64,000 nucleotides of DNA from Flavobacteriales bacterium (GTDB lineage Bacteria; Bacteroidota; Bacteroidia; Flavobacteriales_E; Vicingaceae), in assembly GCA_018608405.1 (NCBI GenBank), contig JABAZP010000009.1, forward strand, positions 1 to 64,000. The letters are read 5' to 3'. A program made the translations under genes and the position numbers. This document shows, one piece after another, positions 8,605 to 17,391 of this stretch (its first letter is position 1; each line of letters begins with the position of its first letter). Below the pieces are notes generated by a model. It was given only the letters and a program-made list of their open reading frames with translations, was not told the DNA's origin and did not search any database.

Positions 8605-8631
8605 AAGCGAATAGACCGGTTCTAATCGCTT
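8605..8631. repeat. Near-perfect inverted repeat (hairpin) between the symporter and NYN genes
   Basis: Arms AAGCGA and TCGCTT, an A-A mismatch, then TAGA/TCTA-like inner pairing around ACCGGT. There is no T-run after it on either strand, so it is not a classical terminator. It may be an mRNA 3'-end stabiliser or a protein site. Its function is unknown. Confidence 0.45.
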
Positions 8632-8661
8632 CAAGCATAAACTAAGAAATACAACAATAAA

Positions 8662-9390
8662 ATGAATTCAAATTTAGCGGTTCTCATCGATGGAGATAAT
8701 ATTCCTTCGGCCAACGTCAAAGAGATGATGGAAGAAGTAGCAAAATACGGAAACCCAACCATCAAACGTATTTATGGAGATTGGACCAGTCCTCACTTGT
8801 CGAAATGGAAAAATCTATTGCTCGAAAATGCCATTACTCCTATTCAACAATACGCATACACTTCAGGTAAAAATGCTACGGATTCAGCCATGATTATTGA
8901 TGCCATGGACATCCTCTACTCTGAAAAAGTGAATGGGTTTTGCTTGGTTTCAAGTGATAGTGATTTTACAAAGTTGGCAACAAGACTGAGAGAAGCAGGA
9001 ATGCAGGTAATTGGAATTGGTGAGAAAAAAACACCCAACCCCTTTATTGTTGCTTGCGATAAGTTCATATACATTGAAATTCTTAGAAAGGAAACTGAAA
9101 AGAAAGAAACGGTCAATCAAAAAGACAAAGTAAAAGAGAGTATTGATAAAATTACTCCTAAAGTGATTCGATTGATTGCTAGCACTATTTCAGACTTGTC
9201 TGACGAAGAAGGTTGGGCCTTTTTAGGAGATGTTGGTAGTTTACTGCAGAAAAAGCAACCAAATTTTGACTCTAGGAATTACGGGTTTGAAAAGTTGACT
9301 CCCCTAATCAATTCTATTGGTCAATTTGAAGTTGAACAGCGCGAGAATCAAAAAAGCAGGTATAAGTTGATTTACGTTAAAAATAAGTAA
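8662..9390 (+). CDS. NYN-domain RNase with C-terminal LOTUS/OST-HTH domain
   Basis: 242 residues. Residues 1-145 form a NYN (PIN-like, DUF88/LabA) fold: LAVLIDGDNIP at the N-terminus with metal-binding acidic residues, TDSAMIIDAMDILY in the middle and LVSSDSDFTKLATRLRE with the third acidic cluster. A Lys/Glu linker follows at about 145-165. Residues 165-240 resemble a LOTUS/OST-HTH domain (IRLIASTISDLSDEEGWAFLG and the terminal YKLIYV), a predicted RNA-binding module. Such proteins are expected to cut or handle RNA. The target is unknown. The gene stands alone between hairpins. Confidence 0.85.
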   Translation: MNSNLAVLIDGDNIPSANVKEMMEEVAKYGNPTIKRIYGDWTSPHLSKWKNLLLENAITPIQQYAYTSGKNATDSAMIIDAMDILYSEKVNGFCLVSSDSDFTKLATRLREAGMQVIGIGEKKTPNPFIVACDKFIYIEILRKETEKKETVNQKDKVKESIDKITPKVIRLIASTISDLSDEEGWAFLGDVGSLLQKKQPNFDSRNYGFEKLTPLINSIGQFEVEQRENQKSRYKLIYVKNK

Positions 9391-9407
9391 GGCCTTATTG
9401 CTATTTC

Positions 9408-9435
9408 ATTATAAATAAGCAAGTTTATTTATAAT
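9408..9435. repeat. AT-rich inverted repeat after the NYN gene
   Basis: ATTATAAATA at 9408-9417 pairs with TATTTATAAT at 9426-9435 around an eight-base loop. It is GC-free and lacks a T-run, so it is at best a weak terminator. Confidence 0.35.
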
Positions 9436-9539
9436 ATTTCTACTTCGTAACCACTAACCAATTTGAAGTAATTTGTCAGGTACACTTCTATTTATACTCA
9501 CTCTTAATTAACAGTTGGTGTTTAAACTTAATTGTTAAA

Positions 9540-9573
9540 TTGGAATGCCCATAAACTATTCTTTCTAACTTTG
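9540..9573 (+). promoter_or_regulatory. Candidate Bacteroidota promoter of the metal-efflux operon
   Basis: TTGG at 9540-9543 (-33 type), a 22-base spacer, and an exact -7 element TAACTTTG at 9566-9573. The ATG of the RND gene lies 27 bases downstream. The -33 part is degenerate. Confidence 0.5.
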
Positions 9574-9600
9574 GTAGCTTGTTTGAAATAACCAACCAAC

Positions 9601-12600
9601 ATGTTAGAAAGAATCATTCAATACAGTCTTAATAATAAGCTGATTATTCTTCTTTTCACTGCAGGAATTATTGGTTTCGGGCTTTTTTCACTTTCCAAAA
9701 TTCCAATTGGTGCAGTACCTGACATTACCAACAATCAGGTTCAAATTATTACTACTTCAAGAGATTTGGCTACCGAAGATGTAGAAAAGTTTTTGACCTA
9801 CCCGATTGAACTTGAAATGGCCAACTTACCAGACGTTAAGGAAATTCGTTCGGTTTCTAAATTTGGATTGTCCGTTGTAACTGTCGTTTTTAATGACAAT
9901 GTTGGAACTTACTTACCGCGTCAATTGATTGCAGAAAAAATTAAATCGGCTGAAGAAAAAATTCCAAAAGGATTTGGATCTCCATTCATGGGCCCCATTG
10001 CAACAGGGTTAGGTGAAATCTATCAATACGTTATCGATGTTGATTCTGCGCATAAGGAAGACTACTCCTTGTCAGACATTAGAACGATACAAGATTGGGT
10101 AGTTAAACGACAACTTTCAGGAATACCCGGAGTAGTAGAAGTGAATACTTGGGGTGGTTACCTAAAGCAATATGAAGTAGCGGTAGACCCTGAGAAGTTG
10201 AGAAGTCTTCAAATTCCTATTTCGAAACTATTTTCTGTGTTGGAAACCAACAACAGTATTGCCGGTGGAGGGTACATTGAAAAAACAAGTCAAACCTACT
10301 ACATTCGAAGTGAAGGCTTAGTTGAATCGCTTGAAGACATTGAAAACATTGTAATTGAGACAAGAAATGGCTTGCCAGTCTTTGTAAAAGATGTTGCTAC
10401 CGTTGGGTTTGGTCATGCAACCCGCTTTGGAGCAATTACCGGAAATGGCGAAGGTGAAAAGGTTTTGGGACAGGTGATGATGTTAAAAGATGCGGACTCC
10501 AAAGCCGTCATTGATGCTGTAAAAGAAAGAGTTGCACAAATTTCTACAGCTTTGCCACCTGGTATAAGTATTAATGCCTTCTTGGAACGAAGTGAACTTA
10601 TCGAAAAAACAACCTTCACCATTGCCGAAAATCTAATACTCGGGTGTTTAATTGTCGTTTTTGTGGTGGTTTTGCTCTTGGGGAATCTGCGTTCAGGTTT
10701 GGTGGTAGCTTCCGTTATTCCCATGTCGTTGCTCTTTGCGCTTTCTCTCATGTATATTTTTGGAGTGGATGCCAACCTCATGAGTTTAGGTGCTATTGAT
10801 TTTGGAATTATCATCGATGGTGCTGTAATTATAGTTGAATTTATTGCGTTTAAAATAACGGCCGAAAGAAGCCATGTAATGGCCTTGCCAAAAGCAGAAC
10901 GTCAATCCTTTATTGACAACGTAACACTGAAGGGAGCAAGTAAAATGATGCACTCAGCTGTTTTTGGACAGTTAATCATTATTATCGTTTTCATCCCCAT
11001 TCTTTCTTTGGTAGGTGTAGAAGGAAAAATGTTTCGTCCCATGGCTTTGGTTTTTTCCTTCGCATTGTTAGGAACGATGCTCTTTGGATTTACCTACGTA
11101 CCGGTAACGGCTTCCTTGTTTATTAAGCCGACGGACCCAAATAAAAAGACAGTATCAACACGTCTTATTGCATTGTTAAAACGAAAGTACACTCCAATGA
11201 TCACGATGGCACTTCATAAAAAGACAATCGTCTTAGGTGCCGCAATTTCACTCTTAATTGTAGCAGGGTTGCTCTTCTCAAGAATGGGTGGTGAGTTTGT
11301 GCCAACACTAGATGAAGGGGATTTTGTAATTCAGCCGGTTTTGAAAACTGGAACATCCTTGAGTAATACCGTAATTGCCACGACTAGAATTGAAAAAATT
11401 CTAAAAAAATTCCCTGAAGTAGAACAAGTGGTCAGTAGAATTGGTGCAGCTGAAGTGCCCACCGACCCCATGTCTATGGAAGAAAGTGACGTCATCATTA
11501 AACTAATCCCAAAAGACCAATGGGTTTCCGCAGACAGTAAGGATGAGTTAGCAGACAAATTTAAAGAGGCATTGACTGCCGAGATAGCGGGTGTTGATTT
11601 TGAATTCACGCAGCCCATTGAAATGCGCTTTAACGAATTGATTACGGGAGTTCGCGCCGACTTAGCCATAAAAATTTTTGGTGAAGACTTGGATGTACTG
11701 TATAAAAAAGCCCTTGAAGTTGAAAAAGCAATTCAAAACATTGAGGGTGCAGCCGACATTTCAGTAGAAAAAGTCGCAGGATTACCTCAAATGTCTGTTA
11801 AATATGACCGCCAAAAAATTGCAAAATATGGCTTAAACATAGAGGAGTTGAACAACTTGATCACCATGGGCTTTGCAGGCAAGCCGGCAGGAACTGTTTT
11901 TGAAGGCGAAAAACAATTTGATTTGGTTGTTCGCTTTGATAAAAAGCACCACCAAAACATTGACGATATTGAGACCACCACCGTCCAATTACCCAATGGA
12001 ACCCAATTACCAATTACTGAATTTGCAACTGTTAGTTATACCAAAGGTCCTGCAAAAATTTCGAGGGACAATACTAAACGTAGAATTGTAGTTGGTGTGA
12101 ATGTAAGAAACCGAGACTTAGAATCAGTGGTAAATGACGCTCAACTGGCCATTGAAAAAAATGTAAAACTGCCAACAGGTTATACCATTGAATATGGAGG
12201 TCAATTTGAAAACTTACGAGCAGCAACAGACCGCCTGAGCGTTGCAGTACCGATTGCCTTGGTACTTATTTTTGTGTTGCTGTATTTTGCTTTTCATTCC
12301 ATCAAAGAAGCGTTAATTATATACAGTACCATTCCCATGTCAGCAGTTGGTGGAGTTTTTCTTTTATACCTTCGAGATTTGCCATTCAGTATTTCAGCAG
12401 GAGTAGGTTTTATTGCCTTATTCGGTATTGCTGTGCTCAATGGAATAGTTTTAATAGAGGAATTTAAAGAGCTGAAAGAAAATGGAATAACCGATATGAA
12501 GGAGCGAATTATAACCGGAACCACCAATCGACTTCGGCCAGTATTACTTACCGCATCTGCAGCTGCACTAGGCTTTTTGCCGATGGCCATTTCAACATCT

Positions 12601-13932
12601 GCTGGTGCTGAAGTTCAACGACCGTTGGCAACAGTAGTGGTTGGAGGTCTCATTTCAGCTACGTTATTAACCTTGTTGGTCATGCCTGTGCTGTATGCGT
12701 TATTTGATCAAAAAATTAAACTTCCGAAAATTAAAAACCCAGCTGTAGGAGTTACCTTGCTTCTTGTCCTTTTCCTTCCTGTTTTTGGGGTTGCGCAAGC
12801 GGAAAAAATATCCCTAGAAAAAGCAATTGACCTAGCAGTAGTAAATAATTTAGGCTTAAAAGCGTCTTCCCTTCGCATGGATCAAAGCAGTCAGCTTATT
12901 AGAAGTTCAATAGACATTGGAAAAACCGAAGTCTTCTACGGCAAGGACAACAACAACATAGCACCCAACGACCTGCCGCTTAATGTTTGGGGAGTGAATC
13001 AATCCATTCAATTTCCAACCATTTACGGAGCTCAACGGAAGGTAATGAAAACAAAGTCTCAGTTGACAAAAAACCAATATGCTATAGATGAGCAACTCCT
13101 AAAAAAAGAGGTATCTAAAGTGTATTATGAAATTCTATACTGGGAGAGCATGCGTAAAAACTATGAATACTTAGATAGCCTGTATGCAGATTTCACTCGT
13201 GCAGCAGACCTTAAGTACAAACAGGGAGAGTCCAATTACTTGGAAAAATTGACTGCAGAAACAAAAGGTAAAGAAGTGAACATTCAATTAAACCAGATTG
13301 AGGAAAGCATCCAAAAGTCTTACATTCAATTGAATCAATGGCTTCAAACCAATGAGAACTATGCTGTGGAAGACCTTCCTATGGAGCGCATTCTATTGCT
13401 ACAGCTAGACACTACAAACAATCCGGCATTGAATTATTACGAAAACGCCACTAAACTCTCAACGGAGCAATTAAAACTAGAGCGACAAAAGTTACTGCCT
13501 GATTTGAATGCTTCGGTATTTAATGGAACAAACAACGGTAAAGGTGAACGCTCTTTTTCAGGTTTTCAGGTTGGAGTTGCCATTCCGCTATGGTTTGGAA
13601 CGCAAAAATCAAAAATTCAAGCTGCCAAAACCGGAGCCTCCATCATGGAATCAGAAAGCACTAATTACAAAATACAATTAACGGCCAAGTACAGTGAACT
13701 CCAATCGGATATTCGCAAATTTGAAGAAGGAATTAGCTACTACGAGACTAATGGGAAGAGGCTTGCTGAAGAGACCATGTTTCATGCTAGAAAAGCTTTT
13801 CGAAGTGGAGAAATCAACTTTCTTCAATACACCCAGTTACTGGACAATGCTAAAAAAATAGAATCAGATTATTTGTACCAGCTTTTACAATACAATTTAA
13901 CTGTTTTGGAAGCAAATTATTTAATGAATTAA
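9601..13932 (+). CDS. CzcA/CusA-family heavy-metal RND pump fused to a TolC-like outer-membrane factor
   Basis: 1443 residues, about 400 longer than a normal RND pump. Residues 1-1045 are a CzcA-type inner-membrane proton antiporter. The proton-relay motif of helix 4 is intact (DFGIIIDGAVIIVE, with Asp400, Asp406 and Glu413), which points to the Zn/Co/Cd or Cu/Ag group. A hydrophobic stretch (VTLLLVLFLPVFGVAQA, about 1048-1065) resembles a signal peptide. Residues 1066-1443 form a CzcC/TolC-like efflux domain with two long coiled-coil halves. The pump thus carries its own outer-membrane channel in one chain, perhaps cleaved after AQA. Such fusions are known in Bacteroidota. The membrane fusion protein gene overlaps its stop by one base. 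Confidence 0.93.
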   Translation: MLERIIQYSLNNKLIILLFTAGIIGFGLFSLSKIPIGAVPDITNNQVQIITTSRDLATEDVEKFLTYPIELEMANLPDVKEIRSVSKFGLSVVTVVFNDNVGTYLPRQLIAEKIKSAEEKIPKGFGSPFMGPIATGLGEIYQYVIDVDSAHKEDYSLSDIRTIQDWVVKRQLSGIPGVVEVNTWGGYLKQYEVAVDPEKLRSLQIPISKLFSVLETNNSIAGGGYIEKTSQTYYIRSEGLVESLEDIENIVIETRNGLPVFVKDVATVGFGHATRFGAITGNGEGEKVLGQVMMLKDADSKAVIDAVKERVAQISTALPPGISINAFLERSELIEKTTFTIAENLILGCLIVVFVVVLLLGNLRSGLVVASVIPMSLLFALSLMYIFGVDANLMSLGAIDFGIIIDGAVIIVEFIAFKITAERSHVMALPKAERQSFIDNVTLKGASKMMHSAVFGQLIIIIVFIPILSLVGVEGKMFRPMALVFSFALLGTMLFGFTYVPVTASLFIKPTDPNKKTVSTRLIALLKRKYTPMITMALHKKTIVLGAAISLLIVAGLLFSRMGGEFVPTLDEGDFVIQPVLKTGTSLSNTVIATTRIEKILKKFPEVEQVVSRIGAAEVPTDPMSMEESDVIIKLIPKDQWVSADSKDELADKFKEALTAEIAGVDFEFTQPIEMRFNELITGVRADLAIKIFGEDLDVLYKKALEVEKAIQNIEGAADISVEKVAGLPQMSVKYDRQKIAKYGLNIEELNNLITMGFAGKPAGTVFEGEKQFDLVVRFDKKHHQNIDDIETTTVQLPNGTQLPITEFATVSYTKGPAKISRDNTKRRIVVGVNVRNRDLESVVNDAQLAIEKNVKLPTGYTIEYGGQFENLRAATDRLSVAVPIALVLIFVLLYFAFHSIKEALIIYSTIPMSAVGGVFLLYLRDLPFSISAGVGFIALFGIAVLNGIVLIEEFKELKENGITDMKERIITGTTNRLRPVLLTASAAALGFLPMAISTSAGAEVQRPLATVVVGGLISATLLTLLVMPVLYALFDQKIKLPKIKNPAVGVTLLLVLFLPVFGVAQAEKISLEKAIDLAVVNNLGLKASSLRMDQSSQLIRSSIDIGKTEVFYGKDNNNIAPNDLPLNVWGVNQSIQFPTIYGAQRKVMKTKSQLTKNQYAIDEQLLKKEVSKVYYEILYWESMRKNYEYLDSLYADFTRAADLKYKQGESNYLEKLTAETKGKEVNIQLNQIEESIQKSYIQLNQWLQTNENYAVEDLPMERILLLQLDTTNNPALNYYENATKLSTEQLKLERQKLLPDLNASVFNGTNNGKGERSFSGFQVGVAIPLWFGTQKSKIQAAKTGASIMESESTNYKIQLTAKYSELQSDIRKFEEGISYYETNGKRLAEETMFHARKAFRSGEINFLQYTQLLDNAKKIESDYLYQLLQYNLTVLEANYLMN

Positions 13933-15110
13933 TGATGAACAGACGTAAACTTTCTAAGACAGCAATCATTTCCATGTCTATTTTTTTAGGCGTGCTAAGT
14001 TTTTCTGTAAGCTCCTGTAGCTCCAATTCAGATAGTAGCAGTGCAGCTGATAATGTAGCGACGGAAAATACAACTCAAACGGTGGATGTAACTCAAAAGC
14101 AGTTTAGCTCATCCGCTATGGAGCTCGGAAAGATTGAAACCAAAGCTTTTTCAGAGGTTGTGAAAGCAAACGGAATGTTTGATGTTCCTCCAGAAAATAA
14201 CGCCTCCGTAAGTTCTTACTTCGGCGGCACGGTAAAAAATATTCAGCTGCTTTCTGGAGAAAAAGTAAAAAAAGACCAAGTTCTGTTTGTGCTCGAAAAT
14301 CCTGATTTTGTTCAATTACAGCAAGAATACTTGGAAGAAAAAAGTCAGCTTAGCTATTTGCAGTCAGATTATGAACGACAAAAAAACCTCGTAAAAGATA
14401 GCGTTGCTTCTAAAAAGAACTTTCTAAAAGCAGCCGCCGATTACCAAACGACCAAGGTAAAGGTAGAATCCTTCGCGAAGAAGTTAATGCTCATGAACCT
14501 GTCTCCATCTAATTTAACAGATGAAAACATGCGCAGCAGCATCAACATCCTCTCTCCTATTGATGGTTACATAACAAAAATCAACGTTCACTTGGGTGAC
14601 TTTTTAAACCCGGCTGAAACTGCTATTACCCTTGTAAATACAGACCACCAGCACCTGGAGATCAATATTTTTGAAAAAGACCTCTCAAAGGTTCAAATTG
14701 GGCAACAAATTCGATTTAAAGTTCAGAATAATCCGGAAACGGAATACGAAGCGACAGTTCATTTGGTCAATAAAACAATAGATCCTGTAAACCGAACCAT
14801 TGGTATCCATGGCCACTTGGTGAATGAAGAACTAAACGACCGTTTTACACCCGGCATGTATTTGGAAGCAAAAATTCAGACAAGTTCAGATTCTGGCTTA
14901 GCCTTACCTGAAGGTGCAGTAGTTGAAATGGAAAATCAATATTTCGTTCTCCAACTCGAAGCAGCAACAGAAGAGGGATATACCTTTACGAAACAAGAAG
15001 TTCAGGTTGGCAAAACATCCAATGGAAATGTTCCAATTCTAAATGCTGAAACATTTAAGGTAAACGACCAATTTTTAACCAAGGGAGCTTTTGACTTAAT
15101 CTTAGAATAA
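13932..15110 (+). CDS. CzcB/CusB-type periplasmic membrane fusion lipoprotein
   Basis: 392 residues. An N-terminal lipoprotein signal ends in the lipobox SVSSC, so the protein is probably anchored by lipid. It shows the adaptor layout of RND systems: a barrel-sandwich half (VSSYFGGTVKNIQLLSGEKV), a coiled-coil hairpin (about 105-165), the second lipoyl half (ILSPIDGYITKINVHLGDFL) and beta-barrel domains (FTPGMYLEAKI). It links the inner-membrane pump to the outer-membrane channel. Translation is probably coupled to the upstream fusion gene, since the stop TAA and start ATG share one A. A second ATG three bases on could also serve. Confidence 0.92.
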   Translation: MMNRRKLSKTAIISMSIFLGVLSFSVSSCSSNSDSSSAADNVATENTTQTVDVTQKQFSSSAMELGKIETKAFSEVVKANGMFDVPPENNASVSSYFGGTVKNIQLLSGEKVKKDQVLFVLENPDFVQLQQEYLEEKSQLSYLQSDYERQKNLVKDSVASKKNFLKAAADYQTTKVKVESFAKKLMLMNLSPSNLTDENMRSSINILSPIDGYITKINVHLGDFLNPAETAITLVNTDHQHLEINIFEKDLSKVQIGQQIRFKVQNNPETEYEATVHLVNKTIDPVNRTIGIHGHLVNEELNDRFTPGMYLEAKIQTSSDSGLALPEGAVVEMENQYFVLQLEAATEEGYTFTKQEVQVGKTSNGNVPILNAETFKVNDQFLTKGAFDLILE

Positions 15111-15111
15111 T

Positions 15112-16491
15112 TTATTGGTCTTTCAACGGTGCAAAACTTTGTCCTAAACCGTATTTATCAATCAAGTAGATCATAGAAGCAAAAGAGGCTGCCCCTAATT
15201 CTAATTCACGCTGGTGCACGTTTTCGAAAACATCCGTATCTGAATGGTGGTGGTCGAAATAACGCTGATCATCTGGTCGTAAGCCAATCAATGGCACGTT
15301 TTGATCTTTTAATGGCTTAATGTCTACTCCACCCCATCCTGCTTTAAAAATGTGAAGCTTGTATGGTTCCAATAACGACTCCCAAGATTGCATTTGTCTA
15401 ATTTGTTCGGGAGTACCATCCATGGTAAATCCTCGAGGAACAAAACCTCCTGCATCGGATTCTAAGGCGGCCACATGAATTTCTCCTTTCTCTTTTGCAA
15501 CAGTAGCATAGGTTTTGCCACCGTTATTTCCGTTCTCTTCATTCATAAACAACACGCAGCGTAAGGTATATCTCGGTTGATATCCCGTAGCTTTTATAAT
15601 TCGTAACGCTTCAATGGAATGCACCACTCCTGCCCCATCGTCATGGGCACCCTCACCCACATCCCAAGAATCTAAATGCCCACCGAAGGTGATAATTTTA
15701 TCGGGGTCAACACTTCCTGTAATTTCCGCTATTACGTTGTAGGAATCCTTGTCGGGAAAAGTCTGACTGTTCACATTTAAATAAGCCAAAGACGTAGGCT
15801 CTGATTTTAAAAGTTCGCTCAACATGTCAGCATCTTCGACACTTAAGGCAACAGATGGTATTTTCTTTACTCCTTCTTCATAACCCATTGAACCTGTATG
15901 AGCATGCTTGTCTTTTTTGTGACTCAAAGAACGCACAAAAACGCCAACAGCTCCAAACTTTGAAGCTTGGCTAGCTCCGTCCCAACGTTGGTTGACACAT
16001 CCGCCATAAGCATCTCCGGTACTAATCAGTCTTCGGTCAAAAGCTCGATTAAAAAATACAATCTTGCCTTTTATTACTTCTTCTCCTAACTCGGCTAATT
16101 CATCAAAATCTTGCACTTCAATAACCTTAGCTTCAATTTTCCCATTTGAGCTGACCGACCCGCCTAATGTTTTAATGCTCATTGGTTTTCCATTCACACC
16201 AGCTTCTTCTATGTCGCCTCTCACCCAATGCGGCACTTTCACCGGCATTAGCCATACTTTATCAAATTGATACGACTCCAACAAAACTTTTGCCCAATTC
16301 ACTGCTTTTTCTGCTTCTGGTGATCCGCTTAAACGAGCACCCACATCTTTACACAAGGAGCGCAAATTCTCGTAAGAATGGCCTTCCACCAAGGCGGCAT
16401 CAAACATTTCTCTTATTTGCAAAGAGTCGTCTTTTTGAGCGAAAACTCCAAGGTTCAAGAACAAAGTAAGCGCTAGGATAATTATCTTCAT
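15112..16491 (-). CDS. Secreted M28 family zinc peptidase (carboxypeptidase Q-like)
   Basis: 459 residues with a signal peptide (MKIIILALTLFLNLGVFAQ). A PA-like insert (about 110-200) precedes the M28 catalytic core: GGHLDSWDVGEGAHDDGAG provides the first zinc His and the bridging Asp, FMNEENGNNGG the catalytic Glu pair and FDHHHSDTD the last His ligand. The arrangement matches the carboxypeptidase Q / plasma glutamate carboxypeptidase branch, which trims peptides in the periplasm or outside. Its stop codon lies one base from the stop of the convergent membrane fusion protein gene, with no room for a terminator. Confidence 0.9.
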   Translation of the reverse strand: MKIIILALTLFLNLGVFAQKDDSLQIREMFDAALVEGHSYENLRSLCKDVGARLSGSPEAEKAVNWAKVLLESYQFDKVWLMPVKVPHWVRGDIEEAGVNGKPMSIKTLGGSVSSNGKIEAKVIEVQDFDELAELGEEVIKGKIVFFNRAFDRRLISTGDAYGGCVNQRWDGASQASKFGAVGVFVRSLSHKKDKHAHTGSMGYEEGVKKIPSVALSVEDADMLSELLKSEPTSLAYLNVNSQTFPDKDSYNVIAEITGSVDPDKIITFGGHLDSWDVGEGAHDDGAGVVHSIEALRIIKATGYQPRYTLRCVLFMNEENGNNGGKTYATVAKEKGEIHVAALESDAGGFVPRGFTMDGTPEQIRQMQSWESLLEPYKLHIFKAGWGGVDIKPLKDQNVPLIGLRPDDQRYFDHHHSDTDVFENVHQRELELGAASFASMIYLIDKYGLGQSFAPLKDQ

Positions 16492-16620
16492 CGAATTCTA
16501 TTTTGGCTGCAAAGAACGTGAATTTGTTGCGAATCAATCTTCAATTCTTTGTTGTCAAATTTTCGAATGAGCTAATTAATTCGTATACTACTCCTGTATC
16601 AAACTATCAAAACGCAACAC

Positions 16621-17127
16621 ATGAGCAGAGGATTTGTAAAAGAGGAAGATCAAGAAGAATTGCCAATGGTTCCACCGAGACCATATTTACCTGAGGGAGC
16701 AACCAACTACGTAACGCCTCAGGGAATGGAGTTTCTCTTAAAAGAAAAAGAAGAACTGTTGGAAGAGAAAAAGAACATTGAGAATACGAACGATAATGAG
16801 CGTCGCATAGCTCAAAATTTAGTGAATGCTAAATTCAATTTGTTAATAGCAAGGATTGATTCTGCCAAAGTAGTAGATCCAGATGCACACAAACAAGACA
16901 GTGTGCGATTTGGAGCCAATCTAACACTAAAGTTGAACAATTCCCTTCAACCTCAAAAATTCAAGATTGTTGGTGTTGATGAGGCCAATATTTCGCAAGG
17001 AAAGATCTCACATTTATCGCCGGTAGTAAAAGTATTGATGGAGAAAAAAGTAGGTGATAAAGCAACTTTGCAGCTAAATAGTGGTAAGCGTGTTTTTGAA
17101 ATCATGGAAATTGATTATTCCAGCTAA
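16621..17127 (+). CDS. GreA/GreB-family transcription factor
   Basis: 168 residues. The PRPYLPEGATNYVTPQG segment leads into a predicted coiled coil (about 40-90, Glu/Lys-rich). The C-terminal FKBP-like GreA/GreB domain (about 95-165) has SVRFGANLTLKL, the HLSPVVKVLMEKKVGDKA core and FEIMEIDY at the end. Gre factors bind the RNA polymerase secondary channel and rescue backtracked complexes. The family also includes Rnk-like members that do not cleave, and the acidic tip of the coil (NTNDNER) is only weakly like the GreA tip, so cleavage is unproven. It diverges from the M28 peptidase gene. Confidence 0.82.
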   Translation: MSRGFVKEEDQEELPMVPPRPYLPEGATNYVTPQGMEFLLKEKEELLEEKKNIENTNDNERRIAQNLVNAKFNLLIARIDSAKVVDPDAHKQDSVRFGANLTLKLNNSLQPQKFKIVGVDEANISQGKISHLSPVVKVLMEKKVGDKATLQLNSGKRVFEIMEIDYSS

Positions 17128-17230
17128 TTTATGAAGCATCCATAAACAAGCCCATGGAATAATAGGTGAAAACTGTAAATTATCAATCTGATCAATATTA
17201 ACTGTTGAATTATGAATTGTTGTTTTTTTA

Positions 17231-17305
17231 CCTTCATTGCTAAGGTGGAACGACTTCAGCAATCTGCTTCTCAACAACAGATTGCTTCGTTCCTCGCAAT
17301 GACGG
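17231..17305. repeat. Dispersed intergenic palindrome, copy 1 (divergent)
   Basis: An imperfect inverted repeat with arms CCTTCATTGC...CAGCAATCTG and CAGATTGCTTCG...CGCAATGACGG. It shares its core with the two palindromes at 19641-19726 and 19822-19908. From memory the CAGATTGCTTCG and CGCAATGACG words recur between genes in many Bacteroidota. Confidence 0.65.
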
Positions 17306-17333
17306 TCTAACTTTTGCCTTGCTAACAACTCAT

Positions 17334-17373
17334 AAAAAAGCCCTTGTTACACGCTGTGCGACAAGGGCTTTTA
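17334..17373. terminator. Bidirectional Rho-independent terminator
   Basis: The perfect ten-base stem AAGCCCTTGT / ACAAGGGCTT (17338-17347 with 17361-17370), a 13-base loop, an A-run on the left and T-run on the right. It serves the GreA-like gene (plus) and the M49 peptidase gene (minus), which converge here. Confidence 0.88.
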
Positions 17374-17391
17374 CTTTTAATCTATACTTTC

